From: Burkholderiales bacterium
Lineage (GTDB): Bacteria; Pseudomonadota; Gammaproteobacteria; Burkholderiales; SG8-39
Direction: 5' to 3'
Assembly: GCA_017880745.1 (NCBI GenBank)
Contig: JADGRR010000053.1
Coordinates: 1-11,435 of the forward strand
Length of the DNA stretch: 11,435 nucleotides
The notes under the pieces were generated by a model that made no database searches, was not told the origin of the DNA, and saw only the letters and a list, made by a program, of their open reading frames with translations. The number at the start of each line of letters is the position of its first letter. Position 1 is the stretch's first letter. Position numbers and translations under genes: made by a program. Below are positions 1 through 7,207 of the stretch, piece by piece.

Positions 1-34
1 CGTTGCCTTCGCGCGCTTCGTGGTTAAAGCTGTC

Positions 35-904
35 ATGGAAATCTTCGACGTCTTTCTGCTGGAAACGGTGCTGAACGGTCTCTTGTTCGGCGGCGTGCTG
101 GCGCTGCTCGCGCTCGGACTCAACCTGGTGTTCGGCGTCATCGACGTGGTCTGGATCTGCTACGCCGAGTTGATGATGATCGGCATGTACGCCGTGTATT
201 TTCTCTACACCGTGCATCATGTGCCGCTGCTCATCGCCTTCGGCGTCGGCATCGCCACGGTGGCGCTCGCCGGCGCGGCGCTGCATCAGTTCGTCATCCG
301 TCCGGTCCTCGCGAGCGAGCCGATCAACCAGCTGCTGGTGACCGGCGGGGTGCTGTTCTTCCTGCAGGCGGCGGCCACGCTCGCTTTCGGCGTGCAGTTC
401 CGGAACCTGGGGTTGGCTCTGCCCAGCGTGACGCTGGGCGAAATCATGCTGCCGCAGTCGCGCATTTATGCGGCGGGCACCGCCCTGGTCGCCATGCTCG
501 GCCTGGCGCTGTTCCTGAAAAAAACCTACCTCGGCATCGCTATTCGCGCCATCAGCCAGGACCGCGCCATCATGCCGCTGATGGGCGTGAACCCCAGCCG
601 CATCTACCTGATCACCTCGGCCATCGGCGGCGGGCTCGCCGGCCTGGCGGCCTGCCTGCTGGTGTTGCAGTACGACGTGCATCCCGCCATCGGGCTTACC
701 TTCGGCCCCATCACGTTCCTGGTCTGCGTGCTCGGCGGGCTCGGCAACATGCTCGGCGGTTTCATCGCCGCCTTCATTTTCGCGCAACTGATTTCGATCG
801 GCGGTTTCTTCTTTCACATCGAGTGGGGCTACGTCATGGCCTTCGTGTTTTTCATCGTCATGATGTTCATCCGTCCGCAAGGGCTGCTGGGCAAAAAGCG
901 TTGA
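35..904 (+). CDS. livH: Branched-chain amino acid-type ABC transporter permease, LivH-like
   Basis: This is an inner-membrane permease of the high-affinity HAAT (Liv) ABC importer class. It would pair with a LivM permease, two ATPases and a periplasmic binding protein to import branched-chain amino acids or related small organic acids and amides. The protein is almost entirely hydrophobic, with about eight membrane segments. It shows the usual LivH start (LLFGGVLALLALGLNLVFGV), the cytoplasmic coupling-loop region AIRAISQDRAIMPLMGVNP and a glycine-rich GGLGNMLGG near the end. I chose ATG at 35 over an in-frame GTG at 20, because another frame ends with TAA at 25-27 and could be the tail of an upstream gene. 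That gives 289 residues, normal for LivH. No clear ribosome site is visible. The next gene begins one base after the stop, so the two are surely co-transcribed. The family is certain; the true substrate is unknown because the binding protein lies outside the window. Confidence 0.93.
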   Translation: MEIFDVFLLETVLNGLLFGGVLALLALGLNLVFGVIDVVWICYAELMMIGMYAVYFLYTVHHVPLLIAFGVGIATVALAGAALHQFVIRPVLASEPINQLLVTGGVLFFLQAAATLAFGVQFRNLGLALPSVTLGEIMLPQSRIYAAGTALVAMLGLALFLKKTYLGIAIRAISQDRAIMPLMGVNPSRIYLITSAIGGGLAGLAACLLVLQYDVHPAIGLTFGPITFLVCVLGGLGNMLGGFIAAFIFAQLISIGGFFFHIEWGYVMAFVFFIVMMFIRPQGLLGKKR

Positions 905-905
905 G

Positions 906-1892
906 ATGAACCGGCCTGCCTGGATTGCTGTCGCCGTTTTCGCGCTGCTGCCGGTGGCGGGCATCGGCAACTACTATCTGCACCTGGCGATCACCATCAT
1001 GCTGTGGTCGTTCATTTACACCAGTTGGTCCATCATGGGGCGCTTCGGCCTGGTGTCTTTCGGCCACGGCGCGTTTCTGGGCATAGGCGCCTATGTCACG
1101 ACCATGCTGTGGAATCACTATGGCGTCACGCCCTGGCTCGGCATTCCGCTCGCCATACTGCTCTCGCTCATCGTGGCGGTCCTGATCGGCTATCCGTGCT
1201 TTCGCTTTCGCATCACCGGCCACTACTTCGCCTTGGTGACTCTAGCCCTCACCGAGGTGGTGCGGCTGATCATTGTGGCGCTGCGCGATGTGACTGGCGG
1301 CTCGCTCGGTGTCACGCCCGATATCGCGCTCGCCGGCGGCAGGTCGTTCTCGCTCGTTGCGATCCAGTTTGCGCACAAGGAAGTTTTCTTCTACATTGCG
1401 CTCGCGTTCTGGCTGTTCGGGCTCTACGTCTGGCGCCGGATCGATCGCAGCATGATGCGCTACGCCATGGAAGCGATCAGCCAGGAGGAGGATGCAAGCG
1501 AATCGGTGGGCATCAAGGTGACCCGCACCAAACTCGTCATCACCATGGTCTCGGCCGCGCTTACCGCGCTCGGCGGGGCGCTCTACGGCCAGTACCAGCT
1601 CTACATCAATCCCGATACGGTGTCGGGCGTCGCCTTATCGCTGCAGATCGTATTCGCGGTGATCGCGGGCGGCATGTACACCCAGCTCGGCCCCACCGTG
1701 GGCGCGGTGTTCACGTTGCTCTTGGCCGAGGGTCTGCGCGTCGCCTTGGGTCACGAGGTCCACGGCCTGGATTCCACCATTTACGGCCTGATGCTGGTGC
1801 TGTTCATCATTTACATGCCGAGCGGGATCCTGGGCAAGGTCCTCGAGGTGCGCGCCCGCAGGGCCGGCGTGGCCGGGGCCGTCAAGGCCTGA
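906..1892 (+). CDS. livM: Branched-chain amino acid-type ABC transporter permease, LivM-like
   Basis: This is the second permease subunit of the Liv-type importer, forming the membrane channel with the LivH-like protein encoded just before it. At 328 residues it fits the LivM family. Visible family features are the N-terminal segment with FGLVSFGHGAFLGIGAYV, equivalent to the LivM 'GxxSLGHAAFFGIGAY' motif, the coupling-loop stretch EAISQEEDASESVGIKVTRTK near residues 187-207, then LGGALYGQY and a late AVIAGGMYTQLGPTVGAVF. The ATG follows the livH stop by one base, which suggests translational coupling. The stop is six bases before a GMC oxidoreductase start, so transporter and enzyme probably share an mRNA. 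In this class of importers the LivH/LivM pair serves substrates from amino acids to urea, amides and aromatic acids, so the substrate cannot be read from this gene. Confidence 0.93.
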   Translation: MNRPAWIAVAVFALLPVAGIGNYYLHLAITIMLWSFIYTSWSIMGRFGLVSFGHGAFLGIGAYVTTMLWNHYGVTPWLGIPLAILLSLIVAVLIGYPCFRFRITGHYFALVTLALTEVVRLIIVALRDVTGGSLGVTPDIALAGGRSFSLVAIQFAHKEVFFYIALAFWLFGLYVWRRIDRSMMRYAMEAISQEEDASESVGIKVTRTKLVITMVSAALTALGGALYGQYQLYINPDTVSGVALSLQIVFAVIAGGMYTQLGPTVGAVFTLLLAEGLRVALGHEVHGLDSTIYGLMLVLFIIYMPSGILGKVLEVRARRAGVAGAVKA

Positions 1893-1898
1893 GCCATC

Positions 1899-3500
1899 AT
1901 GAGTGCCGCGGCTTGGGACTACGTGATCGTCGGCGCCGGCTCGGCGGGCTGCGTGCTGGCCAACCGGCTGAGCGCTTCCGGCCGCATGCGCGTGCTGCTG
2001 CTCGAGGCGGGACTGCGCGACTCCAATCCCTGGATCCATATTCCGCTTGGCTACGGCAAGCTGTTCACCGATCCGCGCTACAACTGGATGTTCGAGAGCG
2101 AGCCCGAACCCGAGCTCAACAACCGGCGCATCATCCAGCCGCGCGGCAAGGGGCTGGGCGGTTCGAGCTCGATCAATGGCCTGGTCCACGTGCGCGGCCA
2201 GCGCGAGGATTTCGACCACTGGGCGAACCTGGGAAACCGCGGCTGGGCTTATGCCGAGGTGCTGCCCTATTTCAAGAAATCGGAAGACTTCCAACACGGA
2301 GCCGGCGCTTTCCACGGCGTGGGCGGGCCGCTCGCCGTCGGGAGCCTGCCCGAGCCGCACGAGTTGTGCGACGCCTTCATCGGCGCGGCCGTGCAGGCCG
2401 GGCACCCGCGCAACGATGATTTCAACGCCGGGCACCAGGAGGGCGCCGGCTATTTCCATGTGAACGCGCGCAACGGCCGGCGCTGCAGCACCGCAGTCGG
2501 CTATCTGCGCCCCGCGGAAAAACGCGCCAATCTGCGCGTGATCACTGAAGCGCGGGCGACGCAGGTGATGTTCGAAGGCAAGCGCGCCGTCGGCGTGGAG
2601 TTTGTCGCCGGCGGGCAGCAGCAGCAAGCGCGGGCGGCGCGTGAAGTGATACTGTGCGCCGGCGCCATTCAGACGCCGCAATTGCTGCAGCTCTCGGGCG
2701 TGGGCCCGGCGCAGTTATTGGCGCAACACCAAATCGCCGTGGTGCACGCATTGCCCGGCGTCGGTGCCAATCTTCAGGACCACCTGCAGGCGCGTCTGGT
2801 GTACCAATGCACCCGCCCCATTACCATCAACGACGATTTGATGAGCTGGTGGCGCCAGTTGAAAGCGGGGCTGCGTTACGCAATGTTGCGCAAAGGGCCG
2901 CTCACGGTCAGCGCCGGTTATGCCGGCGGGTTCTTTCGCACCCGTTCCGAACTGAAAACACCCGATGTGGAATCGCACTTCATCACCTTCAGCACCGGCA
3001 AAATGGGCACGGGCCTGCACCGGTTCTCCGGCTTCACCGCCTCGATCTGCGCGCTTCGGCCCGAGTCCCGCGGCAGCGTGATGATCAAGTCCGGCGACCC
3101 CCTGGCCGCGCCGGCGATCCAGCCGAACTACCTTTCCACGGAGGGCGACCGCGCGACCATGGTCGCGGGGATGAAGCTCCTGCGCAACATCATGGCACAA
3201 CCGGCGATGGTGCCGTATGTCGCGGCCGAGTACGAGCCGGGTCCGCGGACGGCGAGCGACGCGGCATTGCTGGAATATACCCGCGACAAGGGTTTGACTA
3301 TCTACCATCCGAGTTGCACCTGCAAGATGGGCGGTGATGCGGGTGCGGTGGTCGATGAGCGCCTGCGCGTACGCGGCCTCGCCGCGCTGCGCGTGATCGA
3401 CGCTTCGGTGATGCCCGCGGTGGTGTCGGGCAACACCAATGCCGCAGTCGTCATGATCGCGGAAAAAGGGGCGGATATGGCGCTGGAGGACGCGCGCTGA
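1899..3500 (+). CDS. GMC family FAD-dependent oxidoreductase (choline dehydrogenase-like)
   Basis: This is a 533-residue flavoprotein of the glucose-methanol-choline family, which oxidises alcohols with FAD and passes electrons to a quinone, a dye-like acceptor or oxygen. The FAD-binding Rossmann motif is at the N terminus (DYVIVGAGSAGCVLANRLS, about residues 7-25) with the acidic end LLLEAG. The first GMC signature GKGLGGSSSINGLVHVRG lies near residues 84-101 and the second, GAIQTPQLLQLSGVGP, near 254-269. The catalytic pair is visible: His470 in YHPSCTCKMG and Asn514 in SGNTNAA, with the usual 44-residue spacing. There is no signal peptide, so it is cytosolic or loosely membrane-bound. It lies six bases after the livM stop, pointing to one operon. 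Related enzymes act on choline, alkanols, polyethylene glycol or other alcohols; the sequence does not settle which. I withhold the name betA because no betaine aldehyde dehydrogenase or BetI is nearby. Confidence 0.93.
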   Translation: MSAAAWDYVIVGAGSAGCVLANRLSASGRMRVLLLEAGLRDSNPWIHIPLGYGKLFTDPRYNWMFESEPEPELNNRRIIQPRGKGLGGSSSINGLVHVRGQREDFDHWANLGNRGWAYAEVLPYFKKSEDFQHGAGAFHGVGGPLAVGSLPEPHELCDAFIGAAVQAGHPRNDDFNAGHQEGAGYFHVNARNGRRCSTAVGYLRPAEKRANLRVITEARATQVMFEGKRAVGVEFVAGGQQQQARAAREVILCAGAIQTPQLLQLSGVGPAQLLAQHQIAVVHALPGVGANLQDHLQARLVYQCTRPITINDDLMSWWRQLKAGLRYAMLRKGPLTVSAGYAGGFFRTRSELKTPDVESHFITFSTGKMGTGLHRFSGFTASICALRPESRGSVMIKSGDPLAAPAIQPNYLSTEGDRATMVAGMKLLRNIMAQPAMVPYVAAEYEPGPRTASDAALLEYTRDKGLTIYHPSCTCKMGGDAGAVVDERLRVRGLAALRVIDASVMPAVVSGNTNAAVVMIAEKGADMALEDAR

Positions 3501-3531
3501 GGTTGCGGGTCCACTTAAGGTTTTTCCCCAA

Positions 3532-3582
3532 AATCCTCGATTGCGTACGGATGGTTTCATCATCCGTACGCAATCGAGGATT
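3532..3582. repeat. Perfect 22-bp inverted repeat with 7-base loop
   Basis: Bases 3532-3553 are the exact reverse complement of 3561-3582, with a 7-base spacer at 3554-3560. As RNA this would be a very stable hairpin, and a G-U plus a T-A pair could close the loop further. It starts 31 bases after the stop of the GMC gene and lies in the gap before the convergent quinone oxidoreductase gene. On the plus strand no T run follows; on the minus strand the stem runs into TTTTGGGG, a weak U tract. It may serve as a bidirectional transcript end or a 3'-end stabiliser, or be one copy of a dispersed palindromic element. The palindrome is certain; the role is inferred. Confidence 0.85.
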
Positions 3583-3605
3583 CAAACGATGCCGGTATTG
3601 GGCCA

Positions 3606-3622
3606 CCGCTCGAAACGAGCGG
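3606..3622. repeat. 7-bp inverted repeat (small hairpin)
   Basis: CCGCTCG (3606-3612) pairs with CGAGCGG (3616-3622) around a 3-base AAA loop. It is G+C-rich but lacks an adjacent T run on either strand. It sits in the convergent spacer and may add to transcript termination or 3'-end stability for one or both operons. The role is not shown by the sequence. Confidence 0.5.
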
Positions 3623-3656
3623 CGGGGGCTGAGCGCGGGATTGAATTAAGCCGTTT

Positions 3657-3687
3657 TCCTGCACGGATACAATCCATTCGTGCAGGA
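3657..3687. repeat. 9-bp inverted repeat near 3' end of the quinone oxidoreductase gene
   Basis: TCCTGCACG (3657-3665) is the reverse complement of CGTGCAGGA (3679-3687), separated by 13 bases. It starts 33 bases past the stop codon of the minus-strand quinone oxidoreductase gene, the right place for a transcript end. No U tract follows in the minus direction, so a rho-independent terminator is not supported; a 3'-end stabilising hairpin is possible. Confidence 0.5.
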
Positions 3688-3719
3688 GAATGAGTTTCGG
3701 GTAACGGCTCTAGCGGTAC

Positions 3720-4706
3720 TCAACCTTTGCGCACTTCCAGCATGATCTTGCCGATATGCTTGCTCGACTCCATCAGTTGGTGCGCGAGCTTCGCGTCCTT
3801 GAGCGGAAACGTTGCGTGGATCACCGGCTTTACCTTGCCCGATTCGAGCAGCGGCCAGACGTATTTCAGCAAATCCTGCGCGATCGCGGCCTTCTGCGCC
3901 ACCGTGCGCGGGCGCAAGGTCGAGCCGGTGAAGGTGAGACGCTTGATCATGATCGGCAGGAAATCGAGCGCGACCTTGCTCTCCTGCAGGAAGGCGATCT
4001 GCACCAGCCGCCCTTCCAGCGCCAGCGATTTGAGGTTTTTCTCGATGTAAGGGCCGCCCACCATGTCGAGGATCAGGTCCACCCCTTTCTTGTTCGTGAG
4101 TTGCGAAATTTCAGCGACGAATTCCTGCTCGCGGTAATTGATGGCGGCATCCGCCCCAATCTTCCTGCAGGACTCTGCTTTCTCTTTGCTGCCCACGGTG
4201 GTGTAGACCGTCGCGCCGAAAGCCTTGGCCAGTTGAATGGCAGTGAGGCCGATGCCGCTGGAGCCGCCGTGCACGAGAAACGTCTCCCCGGATTTCAGCC
4301 GGCCTCGGTCAAAGACATTGGTCCAGACGGTGTAGAAATTCTCCGGCAATGCGGCCGCCTCCTTCAGGGACAGGCCCTTGGGGATGGGCAGGCAATGCGG
4401 CGCCGGCACCGCGCAGTACTCCGCGTAACCGCCGCCCGGTGTAAGCGCGCATACGAGGTCGCCTATTTTCCATTGCGTCACCTCAGGTGCGACGGCGCAG
4501 ATGCGGCCGGCGACTTCCAGGCCGAGCATGGGTGAGGCCCCGGGCGGCGGCGGATAACTGCCGGAGCGCTGCAACACGTCCGGGCGGTTGACGCCGGCGT
4601 AATTCACTTCGATGACGACTTCGCCCGCTTGCGGTTGCGGCATTGATCCTTCGGCCGGTTTCATCACTTCGGCGGGACCGCCTTTTCCGTGGTCGATATA
4701 AAGCAT
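3720..4706 (-). CDS. NAD(P)H quinone oxidoreductase, PIG3 family (zinc-free MDR)
   Basis: This is a 328-residue member of the medium-chain dehydrogenase/reductase superfamily, closest in pattern to the PIG3/quinone oxidoreductase branch, which reduces quinones or other electron-poor substrates with NADPH. The N-terminal GroES-like domain has NYAGVNRPDVLQRSGSYPPPPG (about residues 35-56) and GLEVAGRI (61-68). The nucleotide-binding domain carries HGGSSGIG (146-153) followed by IQLAKAFGA. The catalytic and structural zinc cysteines of classical alcohol dehydrogenases are absent, as expected for this branch. ATG at 4704-4706 is preceded in the minus direction by AAAGGA at suitable distance. It lies 134 bases downstream of the M20 amidohydrolase gene on the same strand, so the two may share a transcript. 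It is cytosolic, with no signal peptide. The exact substrate is unknown. Confidence 0.92.
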   Translation of the reverse strand: MLYIDHGKGGPAEVMKPAEGSMPQPQAGEVVIEVNYAGVNRPDVLQRSGSYPPPPGASPMLGLEVAGRICAVAPEVTQWKIGDLVCALTPGGGYAEYCAVPAPHCLPIPKGLSLKEAAALPENFYTVWTNVFDRGRLKSGETFLVHGGSSGIGLTAIQLAKAFGATVYTTVGSKEKAESCRKIGADAAINYREQEFVAEISQLTNKKGVDLILDMVGGPYIEKNLKSLALEGRLVQIAFLQESKVALDFLPIMIKRLTFTGSTLRPRTVAQKAAIAQDLLKYVWPLLESGKVKPVIHATFPLKDAKLAHQLMESSKHIGKIMLEVRKG

Positions 4707-4840
4707 GCTGGATCCTTTCAGGAGATAAATTGCGTTTCGAGGTCGGCCTCGGTCGGTGCAGCGTAAGTCGGTACATGCCGTTGCAGCGCGGTGCGCTCTG
4801 CCGCTGCGCCCGTCCCCGGCACGCGCGGTATCAACGCCGC

Positions 4841-6010
4841 TTACGCCTGCTTCGGCAGTATGTGTTCTACCAGATTCGCCCAGTAGCTCGCGCCTATCGG
4901 CAATACCTCGTCGTTAAAATCGTAGTGCGGGTTATGCAGCATGCAACCGCCTTCGCCCGGCCCGTTGCCGACAAAGACATAGCACCCTGCCTTGGCTTGC
5001 AACATGAAGGCGAAGTCTTCCGAACCCATTACCGGCGGCACCCGGACCACATTCTGCGGCCCGACCATGCGCTCCAGCACCGACGCGCAGATTTCGGTTT
5101 CGCGCGCGGCATTGACGGTGGGCGGATAGCGGCGTTCGTAGCGTATGTTGACCTTGACTCCATAGGTCGCGGCGATGCCGGCGCAAACCTCGCGCATGCG
5201 GCGCTCGACGAGATCCTGCACGTCGGGCCTGAAGGCGCGGGTGGTGCCGCGCAGGACGGCCGCATCGGGAATCACGTTCCAGGTGTCACCCGCGTGAACC
5301 TGTGTGACCGTGACGACCGCCGACTCGATCGGATCGATGTTGCGGCTGGTGATGGTCTGCAGCGCCTGCACCAGCGCCGATGCGGCGACCACCGGGTCGA
5401 TGCCTGTATGCGGCAAGGCGGCGTGGGACCCGCGCCCCGTCAGCTCGATCTCGAAGATGTCGAACGAGGCCATCATCGGTCCGGGCCGCACTCCGAATTG
5501 CCCGACCGGCATGCCTGGCCAGTTGTGCATGCCATAGACCGAATCGCATGGAAATTTGTCGAACAGGCCCTGCTGCACCATTTCGCGTCCGCCGCCCTCG
5601 TTCTCCTCCGCGGGCTGGAAGATGAAATGCACCGTGCCGTCGAAGCTCTTGGTCTCGGCCAGATATTTCGCCGCGCCCAGCAGCATGGCGGTATGGCCGT
5701 CATGTCCGCAGGCGTGCATTTTCCCTTCGTGCTGCGAGCGGTGATTGAATGCGTTTTTCTCGTGGATGTGCAGCGCATCCATGTCCGCGCGCAAGCCGAC
5801 GGCGCGCTTGCCCGAGCCGGCAACGAGCGTGCCCACTACGCCGGTACGGCCCAGGCCCTGATGCACGCGCAGGCCGAAGGACTCGAGTCTTTTCGCCACC
5901 AGCGCGGAGGGGCGCTGCTCCTCGAAGGCGGTCTCCGGATGGGCATGGATGTCGTGGCGCCATTCGGCCATTTCCCCTTGGAACGACTTGATTTTATCGA
6001 CAATCGCCAT
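4841..6010 (-). CDS. M20 family metallo-amidohydrolase (hippurate hydrolase/IAA-amino acid hydrolase-like)
   Basis: This 389-residue enzyme belongs to the M20D amidohydrolase group (HipO, IAA-amino acid hydrolases, N-acyl-amino acid deacylases), which cleave an acyl group from an amino acid using two divalent metal ions. Motifs appear in the expected order: WRHDIHAHPETAFEE (17-31), GLRADMDALHI (72-82), HACGHDGHTAML with likely ligands Cys101 and His103 (99-110), QPAEENEGG with Glu135/Glu136 (132-140), MHNWPGMPVG with His162, dimerisation-domain GRGSHAALPH with His195, and a C-terminal GSEDFAFML. No signal peptide is present. ATG at 6008-6010 has a good upstream AAGGAG. It is transcribed away from the VOC gene and toward the quinone oxidoreductase. 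Natural substrates could be N-acyl or aryl-acyl amino acids; the sequence does not decide. Confidence 0.93.
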   Translation of the reverse strand: MAIVDKIKSFQGEMAEWRHDIHAHPETAFEEQRPSALVAKRLESFGLRVHQGLGRTGVVGTLVAGSGKRAVGLRADMDALHIHEKNAFNHRSQHEGKMHACGHDGHTAMLLGAAKYLAETKSFDGTVHFIFQPAEENEGGGREMVQQGLFDKFPCDSVYGMHNWPGMPVGQFGVRPGPMMASFDIFEIELTGRGSHAALPHTGIDPVVAASALVQALQTITSRNIDPIESAVVTVTQVHAGDTWNVIPDAAVLRGTTRAFRPDVQDLVERRMREVCAGIAATYGVKVNIRYERRYPPTVNAARETEICASVLERMVGPQNVVRVPPVMGSEDFAFMLQAKAGCYVFVGNGPGEGGCMLHNPHYDFNDEVLPIGASYWANLVEHILPKQA

Positions 6011-6114
6011 TTGGCGCTCCTTTTTGCGACAGGAAGTGCTTACTTATTGGGTCAACCCTGACTGGAGCGCCACCAAAGGCATCGGCGGCTCTCTGCAACG
6101 GCCTGCAACGCAAT

Positions 6115-6120
6115 TATAAT
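6115..6120 (+). promoter_or_regulatory. Consensus -10 element for the VOC gene
   Basis: A perfect TATAAT lies 28 bases upstream of the GTG proposed as the VOC gene start. Only weak -35 candidates are visible (CTGCAA-like at 6093-6098, 16 bases away). Transcription would begin near 6127. The longest-frame ATG at 6119 overlaps this element, which argues against that start. The divergent amidohydrolase promoter must also lie in 6011-6148, but I could not pick it out. Confidence 0.6.
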
Positions 6121-6148
6121 GGCGCCTCCGCAAAATAAGAGAACAACA

Positions 6149-6985
6149 GTGAGAAAGCACATCAAGGGCATAGACCACGTCGTCATCACCGCGCGCGACC
6201 TGGATTCGGCTCAGGACACGTTCCGGCGCATGGGGTTCACCCTCACTCCCCGCGGCCATCATACGCTTGGGTCGCAGAATCACTGTGTCATGTTCGGCCA
6301 GGATTATTTCGAGTTGCTGATGGTGCCGCAACGCCTGCCGGGCCGAGAGTACTACTATGACTTTGCACGTATCGGTGACGGCCTGGCGGCAGTCGCGCTC
6401 AAGACCGACAATGCGCGCGGCGCCTACGGCGAACTCGCTGCGGCGGCGCTGGCTCCTTCCGAGCCGGTTGATTTTTCCCGCCCGGTGCAATTGCAGGAGG
6501 GCACGACGGACGCATCGTTTCGCATCACCCAGCTGGGTCTGGAGCAGACCCCGGGAGGGCAGGTGTTCGTGTGTCAGCATTTCACCCGCGATGTGGTTTG
6601 GCGGCCCGAGTATCAGGTGCATGCGAATACGGCAACCGGTCTGGCTGCGCTGGCCATCGTCAGCAGTGAGGTAGCGGCGACCGCAGCGGCCTACGAGCGC
6701 TTGTTCGATGTCAAGGCGAAGACCATAGCCGAAGGTTTGCTGGTGAACACCGGCGACACACCCATTGCCATCGTCGGCGAGCGCGCACTGGCGAAAAGAC
6801 TGCCCGGAGTCTGGATCAGCGCGCGCCACCAGCCCTGTATGGCGGCGCTATTCATCCGCGTCACCAACCGCGATACTGCAGAGAGAATCCTGCGCGCAGG
6901 TGGCCTGCATCCGACGCGTATGCCGGACGGGTCGGTCGCCGTCGGCGCGGCGGAGGCGCATGGCGTCGCGCTGATTTTCGGCTAA
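6149..6985 (+). CDS. VOC-superfamily, glyoxalase-like domain protein
   Basis: This is a protein of the vicinal oxygen chelate superfamily, made of paired beta-alpha-beta-beta-beta modules that often bind a metal. I chose GTG at 6149 (278 residues) because the upstream in-frame ATG at 6119 lies inside a perfect TATAAT box and the VOC fold starts right after the GTG. The first module starts with IKGIDHVVITARDLDSAQDTF, holding the typical metal-ligand His10, continues with a Gly-His-His stretch and GSQNHCVMF, and ends with DYFELLMVP, whose Glu matches a second ligand position. A second module begins around GLAALAIVSSEVAATAAAYERLF. This pattern resembles the Pfam Glyoxalase_3 group rather than lactoylglutathione lyase, so the reaction is unknown. 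No signal peptide is seen. It is divergent from the amidohydrolase and convergent with hemB. Confidence 0.85.
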   Translation: MRKHIKGIDHVVITARDLDSAQDTFRRMGFTLTPRGHHTLGSQNHCVMFGQDYFELLMVPQRLPGREYYYDFARIGDGLAAVALKTDNARGAYGELAAAALAPSEPVDFSRPVQLQEGTTDASFRITQLGLEQTPGGQVFVCQHFTRDVVWRPEYQVHANTATGLAALAIVSSEVAATAAAYERLFDVKAKTIAEGLLVNTGDTPIAIVGERALAKRLPGVWISARHQPCMAALFIRVTNRDTAERILRAGGLHPTRMPDGSVAVGAAEAHGVALIFG

Positions 6986-7066
6986 CACCGGCACAGAACT
7001 GCGACAACGAATACCACGGCGATCACAACGGTAGCCGTGGATTTCGACTTCCTTCGTGTTCCCCAA

Positions 7067-7143
7067 GGTGGGAGACCGAAGGTCGGGACCACCCGCAGAG
7101 GTGGTGGGAGACCGAAGGTCGGGACCACCCGCAGAGGTGGTGG
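7067..7143. repeat. 36-bp tandem direct repeat, two full copies plus 5 bases
   Basis: Bases 7067-7102 are repeated exactly at 7103-7138, and the first five bases (GGTGG) begin a third copy at 7139-7143. Each unit has internal dyads: GACC-GAA-GGTC, and ACCACC paired with GGTGGT of the next junction. It lies in the convergent spacer between the VOC gene and hemB. The units abut without spacers, so it is not a CRISPR array. The 36-base period is a multiple of three, so shadow reading frames run through it, but nothing suggests it is translated. It could be a dispersed intergenic element or a local duplication of a terminator-like hairpin. Confidence 0.9.
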
Positions 7144-7150
7144 ACTTTTT
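7124..7150 (+). terminator. Possible rho-independent terminator of the VOC gene
   Basis: ACCACC (7124-7129) pairs with GGTGGT (7136-7141) around a 6-base loop, and T5 follows at 7146-7150 after a 4-base gap. It lies inside the tandem repeat, about 140 bases past the VOC stop. The gap between stem and T run makes it a weak terminator. The first repeat copy has the same hairpin but no T run. Confidence 0.4.
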
Positions 7151-7207
7151 CCTCAATCGCGACCGAGACCTCCGAGCGTTCCTTGAATCCTTCGCGGTCA
7201 GACGCTT

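Noticed and set aside
1..27. Possible tail of an upstream gene ending with TAA at 25-27
   Set aside because: Only eight codons are visible, too few to assign; it was used only as weak support for the ATG at 35.
1004..2419. A 471-codon open frame on the plus strand spanning livM and the GMC gene
   Set aside because: It is an arginine- and histidine-rich shadow frame over two clear genes. It has no domain and arises from high G+C codon bias.
1635..3563. Long minus-strand frames (348 and 282 codons) opposite livM and the GMC gene
   Set aside because: Both are complement shadows of confident genes, with low-complexity Ala/Arg/His content and no ribosome site.
4707..4840. Search for a small gene or terminator between the amidohydrolase and quinone oxidoreductase genes
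   Set aside because: No open frame with a ribosome site, no hairpin with a T run and no convincing promoter were found.
4643..6061. A 472-codon open frame on the plus strand opposite the amidohydrolase
   Set aside because: It is antisense to a gene with all M20 motifs intact. Its composition is that of a complement frame and no family is recognisable.
7067..7143. CRISPR array reading of the 36-bp repeats
   Set aside because: The unit length is CRISPR-like, but copies abut with no spacer, there are only two, and no cas gene is nearby.
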